DNA of 64,000 bases, taken from the NCBI RefSeq assembly GCF_000738435.1, contig NZ_CP003984.1, positions 1,240,001 to 1,304,000 on the forward strand. Reading direction: 5' to 3'. Both the position numbers and the translations under genes were made by a program. The stretch's first letter is position 1. Each line of letters opens with the position of its first letter. A model generated the notes under the pieces. The model did no database searches. It saw only the letters and a list, made by a program, of their open reading frames with translations, and was not told the DNA's origin. This DNA comes from Planktomarina temperata RCA23 (lineage in GTDB: Bacteria; Pseudomonadota; Alphaproteobacteria; Rhodobacterales; Rhodobacteraceae). This document shows, one piece after another, positions 51,351 to 59,566 of this stretch.

Positions 51351-51453
51351 ACCCACGGCGCGACGACCGTGGGCTTAGATGGCGTGTAGCTTGGTAGGTT
51401 ACCCATTCACTATAGCAGATTGGTCAGTGCGCCTCAATGATGAGGTACTTGAT

Positions 51454-52068
51454 ATGGCAAAGGCGAACTTACGCCCAGACAGGCTTATAATCGAACAATT
51501 CATTCAGGCAGTTACACAAAATTGGCTGAAGGCCGGGGAAGACAAGCATCTTTTCGAGGTGCGCTGCCTCGGCGAACATCGAACGCCCAATTCCGGGTTT
51601 TTTGCTCCGTCGCAAATTGGTGATGCAACAGCTTTTATCATCAAGATGAATAATCTCAAAATGAACGTCTACATGACAATCAACCCAATGAAGGCAATAG
51701 TTCACGGCAACGCTACTGACGACGACGTAGCCTGCGCGCATCTGAGCTTTGCAGATGCAGATGATCCGACAGGGTTGGCTGGCATCAAAACGATGATTGG
51801 TGAACATGCGCCAGATTTCATTGTTACCACTGGCTCCGTACCGCACGAGCGGCAACACGCATATTGGCGATTAGAGGCGCCATGCCATGATCTTGAGCTT
51901 TGGAAGCAATCGCAGCAGAATATCGCACGCAATCTTGGCACTGACCCAAGCGTGATCAACCCATCACGCATCATGCGCGTTGCAGGCACCGTTAGCTATC
52001 CCAGCCAAAGCAAGGTCGCCAAAGGCTATATCCCTGAATTGGTTACTTTCATGCAGGAGGTGAGCTGA
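51454..52068 (+). CDS. RepB/primase-like replication protein
   Basis: The ATG at 51454 has GAGGT seven bases upstream and gives 204 residues; a longer frame begins at 51379. FAPSQIGDATAFIIKMNNLK, MTINPMKAIVHGNATDDDV, AHLSFADADDPTG (acidic pair), HAYWRLEAPCHDLELWKQSQ and SRIMRVAGTVSYPSQSK match the RepB-like DNA-primase fold (archaeo-eukaryotic primase type). It overlaps the helicase-like gene by one base. Together they form a replication module for the island. Confidence 0.72.
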   Translation: MAKANLRPDRLIIEQFIQAVTQNWLKAGEDKHLFEVRCLGEHRTPNSGFFAPSQIGDATAFIIKMNNLKMNVYMTINPMKAIVHGNATDDDVACAHLSFADADDPTGLAGIKTMIGEHAPDFIVTTGSVPHERQHAYWRLEAPCHDLELWKQSQQNIARNLGTDPSVINPSRIMRVAGTVSYPSQSKVAKGYIPELVTFMQEVS

Positions 52069-53384
52069 TGTCGTTGCCAAATATCGAATACTGGAACAAC
52101 ATATTTCCGCCGCTGGAGCCGTTCTATACTGCGCAAACTGACGACTATACGCCCCTACCTAGAGATGCCGCATCTCAAGCCGCTATGGATGGTCAAAATT
52201 GGCATCTCAATATGTTGAAGTTAGTTGGGAGCTGGGTTGCGAAAGGCAACACGGACAGAGAAATTCGCATTCTTGCTGAGAACCATACTTTGCCCGGTTA
52301 TACAGTCGAGCAAACATGGCTGGACGTTCAGCCAATGATCGCTGGCGCGCGTAGGAAAAATTTTGCACCAGCCAATAACAATGAAGCTCGCGATGAACCT
52401 GTGCCAAGAAAAATCCTGACTTTAATTTCCGACGTTGAGCTTAAAGAGCCGGAGTACTTGATAGATGATGTAATCGAGGAAAAATCTCTCATTGGCTTAA
52501 TTGGTCCGTCTGGTTCCGGCAAAACCTTTGTGGCCTTGGATATTGCACTGAGCTTGGCGACTGGGAAAGATTATCATGGCTTTGGTGCATCGAAAGGTCT
52601 TGTCATAATGTCGGCAGGCGAGGGACATCTTGGCATTCCACGCCGGGCAGAGGCTTGGTGCAAACACAATGGCAGCAATCTTCATGCGGCATCTTTTGCG
52701 ATCACGGATCGGGCAGTGGATCTCTTTAACGAAGCACCACTCAACGCCTTCTGCAACGAGGTTGAGGAAATTGCCAAAACGCGCGGCAATCCAAAGCTTA
52801 TCATCATTGATACAGTAGCGCGGCATATGGCTGGCAAGGATGAAAATAGTGCCAAAGAGATGGGTGAGCTTGTTCAGACGGCAGACAAGCTGATGCATGA
52901 TTACCAGTGCGCCGTCATGCTTGTTCATCACACTGGTCACAGCAACCAAGATCGCGCGCGAGGTTCAACCGCCTTCAGAGGTGCGCTGAATACAGAAATT
53001 TTGGTTAAGTCACTTGGCGACAACGACATCATTGTAAGCTGCGATAAGCAGAAGGATGGGCCCGAGTTTGATACAATGCAGTTTCTGAAAGTCAGCGTTG
53101 ATCCGTCAATCGCGTTGCAGCAGGTCGTCATGTCGGCGACTAAAAACAATCTCACAGATAGTCAGACTTTGGCAATGGATGCGTTTTACGAGGCGACAAA
53201 AGGCAATGTCGCCTCTGCTGGATTGGCGCTAGATGAGTGGCGTCCGTTCTTTAACGAACGACATACAGGCGACAATACTAATAGCAAAAACCGAGCATTT
53301 AGCCGTGCAAGAAAAGATCTTGTAAAGAGAGGCTTACTGAAATGCAGCGATGATATTTATCGTTTAGGCGACAAGGCGACATGA
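52068..53384 (+). CDS. RepA-like AAA/RecA-fold ATPase (replicative helicase type)
   Basis: 438 residues; GGAGGTGAGCTG precedes the ATG. An N-terminal helical domain (residues 1-110) leads into a RecA/AAA_25 ATPase: Walker A LIGPSGSGKTFVALDIALSL, VIMSAGEGHLG, Walker B LIIIDTVARHMAG, VMLVHHTGHSNQDRARGSTA (RepA-type HHxGK-like sensor). A C-terminal winged-helix-like tail ends at a cluster of GGCGACA heptamers. RepA proteins of this type unwind plasmid or phage-satellite origins. Confidence 0.82.
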   Translation: MSLPNIEYWNNIFPPLEPFYTAQTDDYTPLPRDAASQAAMDGQNWHLNMLKLVGSWVAKGNTDREIRILAENHTLPGYTVEQTWLDVQPMIAGARRKNFAPANNNEARDEPVPRKILTLISDVELKEPEYLIDDVIEEKSLIGLIGPSGSGKTFVALDIALSLATGKDYHGFGASKGLVIMSAGEGHLGIPRRAEAWCKHNGSNLHAASFAITDRAVDLFNEAPLNAFCNEVEEIAKTRGNPKLIIIDTVARHMAGKDENSAKEMGELVQTADKLMHDYQCAVMLVHHTGHSNQDRARGSTAFRGALNTEILVKSLGDNDIIVSCDKQKDGPEFDTMQFLKVSVDPSIALQQVVMSATKNNLTDSQTLAMDAFYEATKGNVASAGLALDEWRPFFNERHTGDNTNSKNRAFSRARKDLVKRGLLKCSDDIYRLGDKAT

Positions 53385-53433
53385 GGGCGACATTGCCAAT
53401 GTCGTCAAATGCCATCATTCACATGAGGCGACA
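53016..53433. repeat. Iteron-like cluster of GGCGACA heptamers
   Basis: GGCGACA occurs at 53,016, 53,192, 53,268, 53,367, 53,375, 53,386 and 53,427, and inverted (TGTCGCC) at 53,207. The copies at 53,190-53,215 form a perfect 9-bp inverted repeat (GAGGCGACA, 8-nt spacer, TGTCGCCTC). Much less than one copy would be expected by chance in 420 bp. The densest part overlaps the repA-like stop codon. A replication origin is a reasonable guess. Confidence 0.6.
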
Positions 53434-53470
53434 CGACACGACACACCCCTATAGGGGTGTCGGGTGTCGT
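53433..53470. other. Long hairpin after the repA-like gene
   Basis: A perfect 9-bp stem (ACACCCCTA/TAGGGGTGT), a symmetric 3-nt mismatch and a further 7-bp stem (ACGACAC/GTGTCGT). No T-run follows, so it is not a typical terminator; it may belong to the origin or to mRNA end processing. Confidence 0.6.
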
Positions 53471-53530
53471 CTGTGATGTGTTGGAGGCGTGTGTGCAATA
53501 AAACCAATATACCCAGAGCGTTTTAGTAAT

Positions 53531-54040
53531 TTAGAATGGCTCACAAATGCCGCGTTCTAGCCCTAGTACAGGCTTTCCGAATTTGGGTATTCCGCTTAAT
53601 GAGTTAAATAAAATCTTGTCTGTATCGATGAAGTTGTAGCTCCAATATTCATTAAAATCTCTCCCAAATGAAAACATGGGAGTATCGGACAATTTATTGT
53701 CCCAGCTTTTTTTGTCATCGCCTGGCCGCATAAATTGATAACAAGCGTTCATCAATGCGTTATCCCTAAAATCACAAAAGCCCCAGGCATCCTTACTACC
53801 CAACAAAGTCAAACTATAATTTGCTTTTAAAGGGTCTGCAGGTAGATCGGATAAAAACTCAATTTCACGCACTTCGATCGGTTGTAGCACCCATTTATTT
53901 TGATGGTCTAACCTTCGAATATCGAAAGGATCGTCATTATTCGTCCAGCCAATACTTACTTCTGGAAGGCAAAGAAATGATTTTTCAGCTTCGACCAAAG
54001 TTGGTGCAATCAAGGCTACTAACAAAGCAATCTTTTTCAT
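53531..54040 (-). CDS. Exported hypothetical protein
   Basis: 169 residues with the signal peptide MKKIALLVALIAPTLVEA. Cysteines in FLCLPEV, GFCDFRD, NACYQFM and RGICEPF suggest periplasmic disulfides. No family recognised. It is AT-rich and oriented against the replication genes, so probably cargo of the island. Confidence 0.6.
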   Translation of the reverse strand: MKKIALLVALIAPTLVEAEKSFLCLPEVSIGWTNNDDPFDIRRLDHQNKWVLQPIEVREIEFLSDLPADPLKANYSLTLLGSKDAWGFCDFRDNALMNACYQFMRPGDDKKSWDNKLSDTPMFSFGRDFNEYWSYNFIDTDKILFNSLSGIPKFGKPVLGLERGICEPF

Positions 54041-54108
54041 TCGGTATCCTGCAACGCAAAACTTCTATCACCCCCCTTATATCAGAGCTGTTACTAAGAG
54101 GCCAACGT

Positions 54109-54968
54109 GCCTCACGCGTACCCGCTGGGTGGTACGCCGAGAGAACCTCTATCATGTTAGTGTTATTTTAAAGTTGGGGCGAAGCCGTCCAAATGCTCCA
54201 AAACGTCTTCTTTGCTAATGCGGTGTCGAGTTAGGATGTAATAGCTATAGCCCGCTACTACCACTAACGCGACCAGTGCGCTTGCCAGAGCTATCTCTCG
54301 TGCGACTGGGACACCCGCAATAAGTAAAATGTCTTTTGAGCTGACCAGAGATGTTGTAGCGATACTTTCGATAACCGGAAATCCAGCAATAGTGGAAACT
54401 GCACTATGGGCCGAAGTAGCTATAAATGCACTCATACCGCTCACTGATGCAACAAGCGTTGGTGAAATCGCAGTTACTCCTTGAGCTGCTACGATCCAAA
54501 CCCCTGAACTTGTTTGCCAAGCAACCCAAGCCACAGTTGTCGTTGAGCCAAGTAATGCGGTCAATCCTCCACCAGCGCCAGCGCCAATACTAGCTGCAAT
54601 TGTGGTGGCGATTGCAGTTGCTTTGCCAGATATTAGTACCGCACCAGCATAACTAGAAACGGCAGCCGTAATGCCTGTAGCAGCTATTGTGGCTCCAGTT
54701 ATTCTAGCGGCATCAAGTGCGTCATTAATATCCACTTTCCCATCACCGTTTATGTCTAAAATTTCCTTTGATGGCGTGACGGCATCAAGCGCAGATTTCG
54801 CTGCGTGTATGAAATCATGATAATCGATATCGCCATCGCCGTTTGAGTCCAGCCACGACTTTTTAGGAACAAATTTACCAAAATATTTTTTCATTCACGG
54901 CCCTTTTTTTCTTATTATATTCGCGCAAGGTACTATTGCAACAACTTTGCCTCGGGTACGCGTGAGGC
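54109..54968. repeat. 860-bp cassette bounded by perfect 15-bp inverted repeats
   Basis: GCCTCACGCGTACCC at 54,109-54,123 and its exact reverse complement at 54,954-54,968. Identity ends sharply on both sides of the 15 bp. The cassette contains exactly one gene, the EF-hand membrane protein at 54,163-54,894. No transposase is inside. It may be an invertible or mobile cassette. Confidence 0.65.
54163..54894 (-). CDS. EF-hand calcium-binding membrane protein, hypothetical
   Basis: 243 residues. Two canonical EF-hand loops near the N-terminus: DSNGDGDIDYHD (about 16-27) and DINGDGKVDIND (about 47-58), each with the expected acidic positions and glycine 6. The rest is very rich in Ala, Gly, Ser and Thr with several hydrophobic stretches (ITAAVSSYAGAVLI, TIAASIGAGAGGGLTALLGS, LASALVALVVVAGYSYYIL), suggesting a membrane-embedded, possibly oligomeric or glycine-zipper protein. 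No signal peptide. Family unknown; calcium-responsive membrane activity is a guess. It is alone inside the inverted-repeat cassette. Confidence 0.65.
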   Translation of the reverse strand: MKKYFGKFVPKKSWLDSNGDGDIDYHDFIHAAKSALDAVTPSKEILDINGDGKVDINDALDAARITGATIAATGITAAVSSYAGAVLISGKATAIATTIAASIGAGAGGGLTALLGSTTTVAWVAWQTSSGVWIVAAQGVTAISPTLVASVSGMSAFIATSAHSAVSTIAGFPVIESIATTSLVSSKDILLIAGVPVAREIALASALVALVVVAGYSYYILTRHRISKEDVLEHLDGFAPTLK

Positions 54969-55138
54969 GCATTCATTCCGGCCATCCAGAGTACTTTTGA
55001 ACACTACGTTCCTGGCGCAAAAATTGTCCAGTCGAAGCCATTATTTTCCAACAAAACAGCTTTCTGTATCTGTGCGTATATACACATTTATGTTATAATT
55101 ATCATGTAACTACCGGACAAACTTGATCGGAACATGAC

Positions 55139-55579
55139 ATGCATTTCATGAGTAAAGATTTGGCCAAGTATGCTGGCTATAAGGGTGTCGAAGCCTTCCA
55201 AGTCGACCAACGCAGGTACGATTGGCCACTAATGCCGCTAAAACGCATACAGGGTCGGAATAGGTACGCTTTCACGGAGGCCATCTTAGCCCATGTCATA
55301 TGGAGCCTACGCTCTCTGGGGCTTAACGGAGCGGCTGTTGGCTCTATGTTGGGCAGAATTGATATCGAGGCTTTCCGAGCTGCATTAGATAACTTCGAGG
55401 TCGGCCTGATTGACGAGGCTATATTAACAATCCCTTTGGCCGAGTATTTTGATCCCTTCGGGGAGATGGCAACCGTTCATAACAACCTTCGCTCTGCACA
55501 CACTACGATGGAGCAGTTAGATTGCGTTTTCCTACGCTTAACGGACTTTGCACGCACTATATTGAAGGGTGAAATGTAA
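55139..55579 (+). CDS. Hypothetical protein with MerR-like N-terminus, partner of the next gene
   Basis: 146 residues beginning MHFMSKDLAKYAGYKGVEAF. The first 70 residues (QVDQRRYDWPLMPLKRIQGR, NRYAFTEAILAHVIWSLRSL) have the pattern of a winged-helix MerR-type domain, then helices. The stop overlaps the next start by one base (TAATG), so they form a two-gene unit. I cannot name the family. Confidence 0.55.
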   Translation: MHFMSKDLAKYAGYKGVEAFQVDQRRYDWPLMPLKRIQGRNRYAFTEAILAHVIWSLRSLGLNGAAVGSMLGRIDIEAFRAALDNFEVGLIDEAILTIPLAEYFDPFGEMATVHNNLRSAHTTMEQLDCVFLRLTDFARTILKGEM

Positions 55580-55947
55580 TGGCATTCCTGGACAAACATC
55601 AACTTACTGAAATCCGTACCAACAGCGACCAAAAGGCAGAGCAACACTTGTCCCATGTCTACGGTGCTACCCTAGGGCCAGCTTTATACCGATCATGCGC
55701 CCGCGTCTGGGGTACTGGTCCGGCTGTCACTAGCGCACGTCTTTCAAACACAAAAGAGCTTGTAAAGGCCGCTTGGCTCCTCAGGGACAGCATAGCTGGC
55801 GTGCTTATTCGCAAAGAGGGCCTCTCGTTTCTGCCTATCTACCTGTCAAGCGAAGCGTTGGCATATAAGCTCTGCGGTAAGTCTGATTTCTGGATAAGTT
55901 TCAATGAAATAAAAGGAGAACTTAAATCATTATTACAACACCCTTGA
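55579..55947 (+). CDS. Hypothetical protein, parent of the truncated copy at 6,631
   Basis: 122 residues, MAFLDKHQLTEIRTNSDQKA, then RVWGTGPAVTSARLSNTKEL, LLRDSIAGVLIRKEGLSFLP and KSDFWISFNEIKGELKSLLQ. Helical, no known motif. Translationally coupled to the MerR-like gene. A 5'-truncated copy plus the same adjoining IS6 relic is found at 6,631-7,107, so the segment was duplicated to the other end of the window. Confidence 0.65.
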   Translation: MAFLDKHQLTEIRTNSDQKAEQHLSHVYGATLGPALYRSCARVWGTGPAVTSARLSNTKELVKAAWLLRDSIAGVLIRKEGLSFLPIYLSSEALAYKLCGKSDFWISFNEIKGELKSLLQHP

Positions 55948-56058
55948 ACTTCAAGCTCAATCGAACCGCCGCTCTTGCTGAGTGGCGCCAACTATTGAGC
56001 GCATAGATTCAGGCTGCGCCAGCAATCCGATGCGAGTTCTCATTCGTCTGACAGCACC
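55948..56058 (+). repeat. IS6-family relic, copy j
   Basis: FKLNRTAALAEWRQLLSA followed by a stop and the terminal repeat ending TCTGACAGCACC. It joins the island genes to a truncated hydrolase gene of the GC-rich operon, so it marks the island's right junction. Confidence 0.75.
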
Positions 56059-56174
56059 AGCTAATCCTTACAGCAGAGCCTCAGGCCCACGTTCCGAATC
56101 CTTGTCAACAGGACCACCGGCGCGCCCTGCCCGAACTCGGCAACCTCCAAAGAGCCGCGCGCCGTCCGGACCAT
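56059..56174 (-). pseudogene. Alpha/beta-hydrolase gene, 5' fragment truncated by IS6 relic
   Basis: After the liv genes the minus strand opens with MVRTARGSLEVAEFGQGAPV, then VLL, the usual first strands of an alpha/beta hydrolase just before its HGG oxyanion loop. The expected motif is replaced by TRIRNVGLRLCCKD and a stop near the relic. GC content matches the operon upstream, so the last gene of that operon was cut here. Confidence 0.6.
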
Positions 56175-56209
56175 CCGAGTTTTTGCAGATTTGAACCGCA
56201 CCTTGATAT

Positions 56210-56908
56210 TTATACCGCCAGAACGTCGAGCAAGCGCTTGCGGTCGTCATCATCGTCGCCCTCGCCCGTCAGGATCGCCTGACCGCGTTCCAGCACCATG
56301 AATCTGTCGCAAAGCGAAATCGCCTCGTGGACGTTTTGCTCCACCAGCAGGACGATAGTTCCGGCTTTGCGCATTTCGCGGATGATGGCGAAAACCTCGG
56401 CAACGATCATCGGTGCCAAGCCTTCCGAGGGCTCGTCGATTAGGACGACACGCGGTTCGGCCACCATGACACGAGCCATCGCCAGCATCTGCTGCTCGCC
56501 ACCAGACAGGGTGTTTCCGGCCTGTTTGCGGCGCTCCGCAAGGCGGGGAAACCGGTCATAAACCGTGTCTAGATGCGACTTACTGCTGCCGCCCTTGCGG
56601 CCCATCAGGCCAAGCGCCAGATTTTCCTCGACGGACAGGCCGGGGAAGATTCGGCGATCCTCGGGAACTATGGCCACGCCCGCACGATTCATGGAATCGG
56701 GCAAATGCCCAGTCAACGTCTCGCCATCCAGCGTGACGGAACCGTCTGTCGGGCGCAGCCACCCGGCGATGGTTTTGAAAAACGTCGTCTTCCCGACGCC
56801 GTTGCGTCCGAACAGGCCGATAACCTCGCCGGCATCTGCCGTGAGGCTGACACCTTGCAAGACATGGGCAAGTCCGTAATGTGCATGCAATTGATCAATT
56901 TTAAGCAT
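56210..56908 (-). CDS. livF: ABC transporter ATPase, LivF-like
   Basis: 232 residues from the ATG at 56908 (a GTG at 56917 overlaps livG by 4 bp). Walker A GLFGRNGVGKTTFFK, VPEDRRIFPGLSVEENLALG, signature LSGGEQQMLAM, Walker B VVLIDEPSEGLAP, H-loop LLVEQNV. Second ATPase of the importer encoded upstream on the minus strand. Confidence 0.9.
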   Translation of the reverse strand: MLKIDQLHAHYGLAHVLQGVSLTADAGEVIGLFGRNGVGKTTFFKTIAGWLRPTDGSVTLDGETLTGHLPDSMNRAGVAIVPEDRRIFPGLSVEENLALGLMGRKGGSSKSHLDTVYDRFPRLAERRKQAGNTLSGGEQQMLAMARVMVAEPRVVLIDEPSEGLAPMIVAEVFAIIREMRKAGTIVLLVEQNVHEAISLCDRFMVLERGQAILTGEGDDDDDRKRLLDVLAV

Positions 56909-56913
56909 ATCTC

Positions 56914-57654
56914 TCACCCGTGTCCAAAATAGGCAGCCTGGACCGCACTGTCAGCGCGAACCTCTGCCGGTATGCCTTCGGCCAGCTTGCGGCCCTGATG
57001 CATGACCACCACGTGGTCCGACAGGGACATCACCAGGCCGATGTCATGCTCGATCAGCAGAATCGTTACTTCGTCAGTCAGACTGCGGATCAACTGCGCC
57101 GTATCCTCGGTGTCGCCGTGGCTCATCCCCTGGGTCGGTTCGTCGAGCATCAGGACCTGGGGTTCAGAAGCCAGACACATCGCGATCTCCAGCCGCCGTT
57201 GTTCCCCGTGGCTGAGAGCCGCGACAATTTCATGCGCCTTTTCCGCAAAACCGAACCGCTCGATCAGTGCGGTGACCTTGTCCGCCGCGCGACCGTGTCT
57301 GCGCAGAGGCAGCAAGGCCTGCCTGACCGGCTCCAGACGCTGGGCGGCAAGGCGCAGGTTTTCCCGAACGGTCATCTCGAAGAACAGGTTAGTGATCTGG
57401 AAAGACCGGGCCAGGCCGGCCTCCTGCAGGGCCGCAGGTCCCTTCCCGGTCACATCTTTGCCTTTGATGATAACGCGCCCGCCACTCGGTTTAAGAGCAC
57501 CGGAAATCAGGTTGAACAACGTAGTTTTGCCTGCACCGTTCGGGCCGATCACCGTGGTGATTTTATTGCGTTTGGCAGTAAAACTGACGCCGTCAACGGC
57601 CTTGAGCCCACCAAAGGCAATGCACAGACCCTCCACATGCATGATATCGGTCAT
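56914..57654 (-). CDS. livG: ABC transporter ATPase, LivG-like
   Basis: 246 residues. Walker A GPNGAGKTTLFNLI, FQITNLFFEMTVRENL, signature ALSHGEQRRLEIAM, Walker B VLMLDEPTQGMS and LIEHDIGLVMSLSD. The ATG overlaps the livM stop (ATGA). Part of the GC-rich catabolic operon. Confidence 0.9.
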   Translation of the reverse strand: MTDIMHVEGLCIAFGGLKAVDGVSFTAKRNKITTVIGPNGAGKTTLFNLISGALKPSGGRVIIKGKDVTGKGPAALQEAGLARSFQITNLFFEMTVRENLRLAAQRLEPVRQALLPLRRHGRAADKVTALIERFGFAEKAHEIVAALSHGEQRRLEIAMCLASEPQVLMLDEPTQGMSHGDTEDTAQLIRSLTDEVTILLIEHDIGLVMSLSDHVVVMHQGRKLAEGIPAEVRADSAVQAAYFGHG

Positions 57655-58673
57655 AGCGCCGTCCTTTCTGGTTCAGGCTTGGGCTGCCTTGCGCTGTTGC
57701 GCAACAGGTTGCGTTCGACGAAAGGCTTCAACATGCCAACTATGCCCTTGGGCATGAACAGGATCGCACTCATAAAGATCAAGCCAATCACGATCAGGTG
57801 GTGTTCTGTCCAACTTCCGATAACGGACTTCAGCATGGTCAGGATCACTGCACCCCAAATCGCGCCGGCCAGAGTGCCGGCACCGCCGACGATCACCATG
57901 ATCAGCGCATCGCCCGATGTCGCGAAGAATAGCAGTTCCGGCGAGACGAACCCGCGCAGCATCGGATAGAGCGCGCCGGCAAGCCCGGCGATCACAGCCG
58001 CAAGCACATAGGCGGCCATTCTGGCAGCCCATGTCGAATACCCCAGATAAGGCACGCGCTTTTCATTGGCTTTCAGCGCAATGATGATCCGGCCGAACGG
58101 CGTCCCCAGCAGGTAAGCTGACATGGAATAGAGCAGCGCTATGATCACCAGCGTAAGCAGGAAGAACCCCAGTGGATCGTCTGCTGACAGAGTGATTAAG
58201 CCGAGCGGAATTTCGATCACGGGAATGCCAATTAGACCATCTGAGGCTCCCAGCTCCCGACTGTTATAGACAACCTTGGCGACGACCTGAGCCATGCCAA
58301 AGGTTATCAGCGCGAAATACACGCCGCGTACACGGTTGGCGATAAGCCCGCCAGCAATACCGGCCAGCAGGACGGAGACGCCCGCTGCGCCCATGGCGAG
58401 CCAGAACGACGGCTCCTCGCGCAGTACAAGCGCTGAGACATATGCCCCGATACCGAAATAGAGCGCCTGCCCAAGAGACAGAAGACCGGTGAACCCTAGA
58501 AGGATGTCGATCGATAGCGCCAGACCCCCAAGGATCAGCGCCTCGGTCGCAAGGCGCAGATAGAAAACGTCGCCGCTGAAGCAGGCGAAAGCTGCGAAAA
58601 CAAGCGCCACAATAACCAGAATCCCAAAGAACACGTGGTTTGCGCGCATGGATATATCTAGGCGATCATGCAT
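57651..58673 (-). CDS. livM: ABC transporter permease, LivM-like
   Basis: The ATG at 58673 follows GGGAGGATCGGTC and overlaps livH by 8 bp; 340 residues. Signature segments are LLGFTGLLSLGQALYFGIGA, LKANEKRVPYLGYSTW and MVIVGGAGTLAGAIWGAVIL. About eight to ten membrane helices. Confidence 0.9.
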   Translation of the reverse strand: MHDRLDISMRANHVFFGILVIVALVFAAFACFSGDVFYLRLATEALILGGLALSIDILLGFTGLLSLGQALYFGIGAYVSALVLREEPSFWLAMGAAGVSVLLAGIAGGLIANRVRGVYFALITFGMAQVVAKVVYNSRELGASDGLIGIPVIEIPLGLITLSADDPLGFFLLTLVIIALLYSMSAYLLGTPFGRIIIALKANEKRVPYLGYSTWAARMAAYVLAAVIAGLAGALYPMLRGFVSPELLFFATSGDALIMVIVGGAGTLAGAIWGAVILTMLKSVIGSWTEHHLIVIGLIFMSAILFMPKGIVGMLKPFVERNLLRNSARQPKPEPERTAL

Positions 58674-59559
58674 GACCGATCCTCCCGAATATGCCCTGCG
58701 GGCGGAACATAAGAACAAGGACCATGACGCCGAAGACAATCGGATCGGCCCAGACGGGCGAAATGACCAGGCTTGAAATGGCCTGGACCTGCGTCAGCAG
58801 GACCCCGGCGATTACTACACCCCATATCGATCCCATGCCGCCGACGATAACGACGGTAAAGGCCATCAGGATGAAGTCATGACCCATTGTCGGGAAGACC
58901 GAATAGATCGGTGCCAGCAAAACCCCTGCCAGACCGGCCAGTGCCACGCCAAAGGCAAAAGCGCCTGAATAGACCCAACCGACACGGACGCCCAACGAAG
59001 CCGCCATATTGCGATCAAAGGCTGCGGCGCGGACCATCGCGCCCAGACGGGTACGATAGACTACCAGCGCCACCGCAACGATCACCACGGCACCGATTGC
59101 AATAAGAAACAGCCTGTAGGTAGGGATGAAAACACCCAAAACCTCCGTGGCACCTGGCAACGGGTTCTCGGGGCGATGCGTGTTGGGGCCGAATACGATC
59201 TTCAGCAGGTCTTCGGCAATCATGCCCAGACCGAAGGTCAGCAGCAGGGTCGACACATGCCTGTCCCCGCCATCATAGACCCGGCGGATCAGAAAGCGTT
59301 CCGTCAGCACCCCGATTGGGATCATTAGGATTGGGACCAGCGCGATCAGCACCCAGTAGTTGAAACCCAGGGCGGAAAGCGCCAGCGCACCGAAGGCTCC
59401 CACGGCGTAGAACTCGCCGTGGGACATGTTAATTACGTCCAGAAGCCCAAAGATAATCGTCAGTCCAAGTGCCACAAGGATCACCGAGACCCCCAGCGCA
59501 AGGCCATTAAGCATCTGTGGTGCCAGCACGAATTGGAGATATGAGATCAGATCAGGCAT
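58666..59559 (-). CDS. livH: ABC transporter permease, LivH-like
   Basis: The start at 59559 gives 297 residues (an upstream start at 59601 would run into the binding-protein gene). LLDVINMSHGEFYAVGAFGA is the LivH signature; VIVGGMGSIWGVVIAGVLLT is the coupling loop. Paired with LivM. Confidence 0.9.
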   Translation of the reverse strand: MPDLISYLQFVLAPQMLNGLALGVSVILVALGLTIIFGLLDVINMSHGEFYAVGAFGALALSALGFNYWVLIALVPILMIPIGVLTERFLIRRVYDGGDRHVSTLLLTFGLGMIAEDLLKIVFGPNTHRPENPLPGATEVLGVFIPTYRLFLIAIGAVVIVAVALVVYRTRLGAMVRAAAFDRNMAASLGVRVGWVYSGAFAFGVALAGLAGVLLAPIYSVFPTMGHDFILMAFTVVIVGGMGSIWGVVIAGVLLTQVQAISSLVISPVWADPIVFGVMVLVLMFRPQGIFGRIGHA

Positions 59560-59566
59560 AGGGCGC

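Noticed and set aside
56920-57969. Long plus-strand frame of 349 codons over the liv genes
   Set aside because: It lies opposite the well-supported livG and livM genes; its translation has no family features and is explained by high GC.
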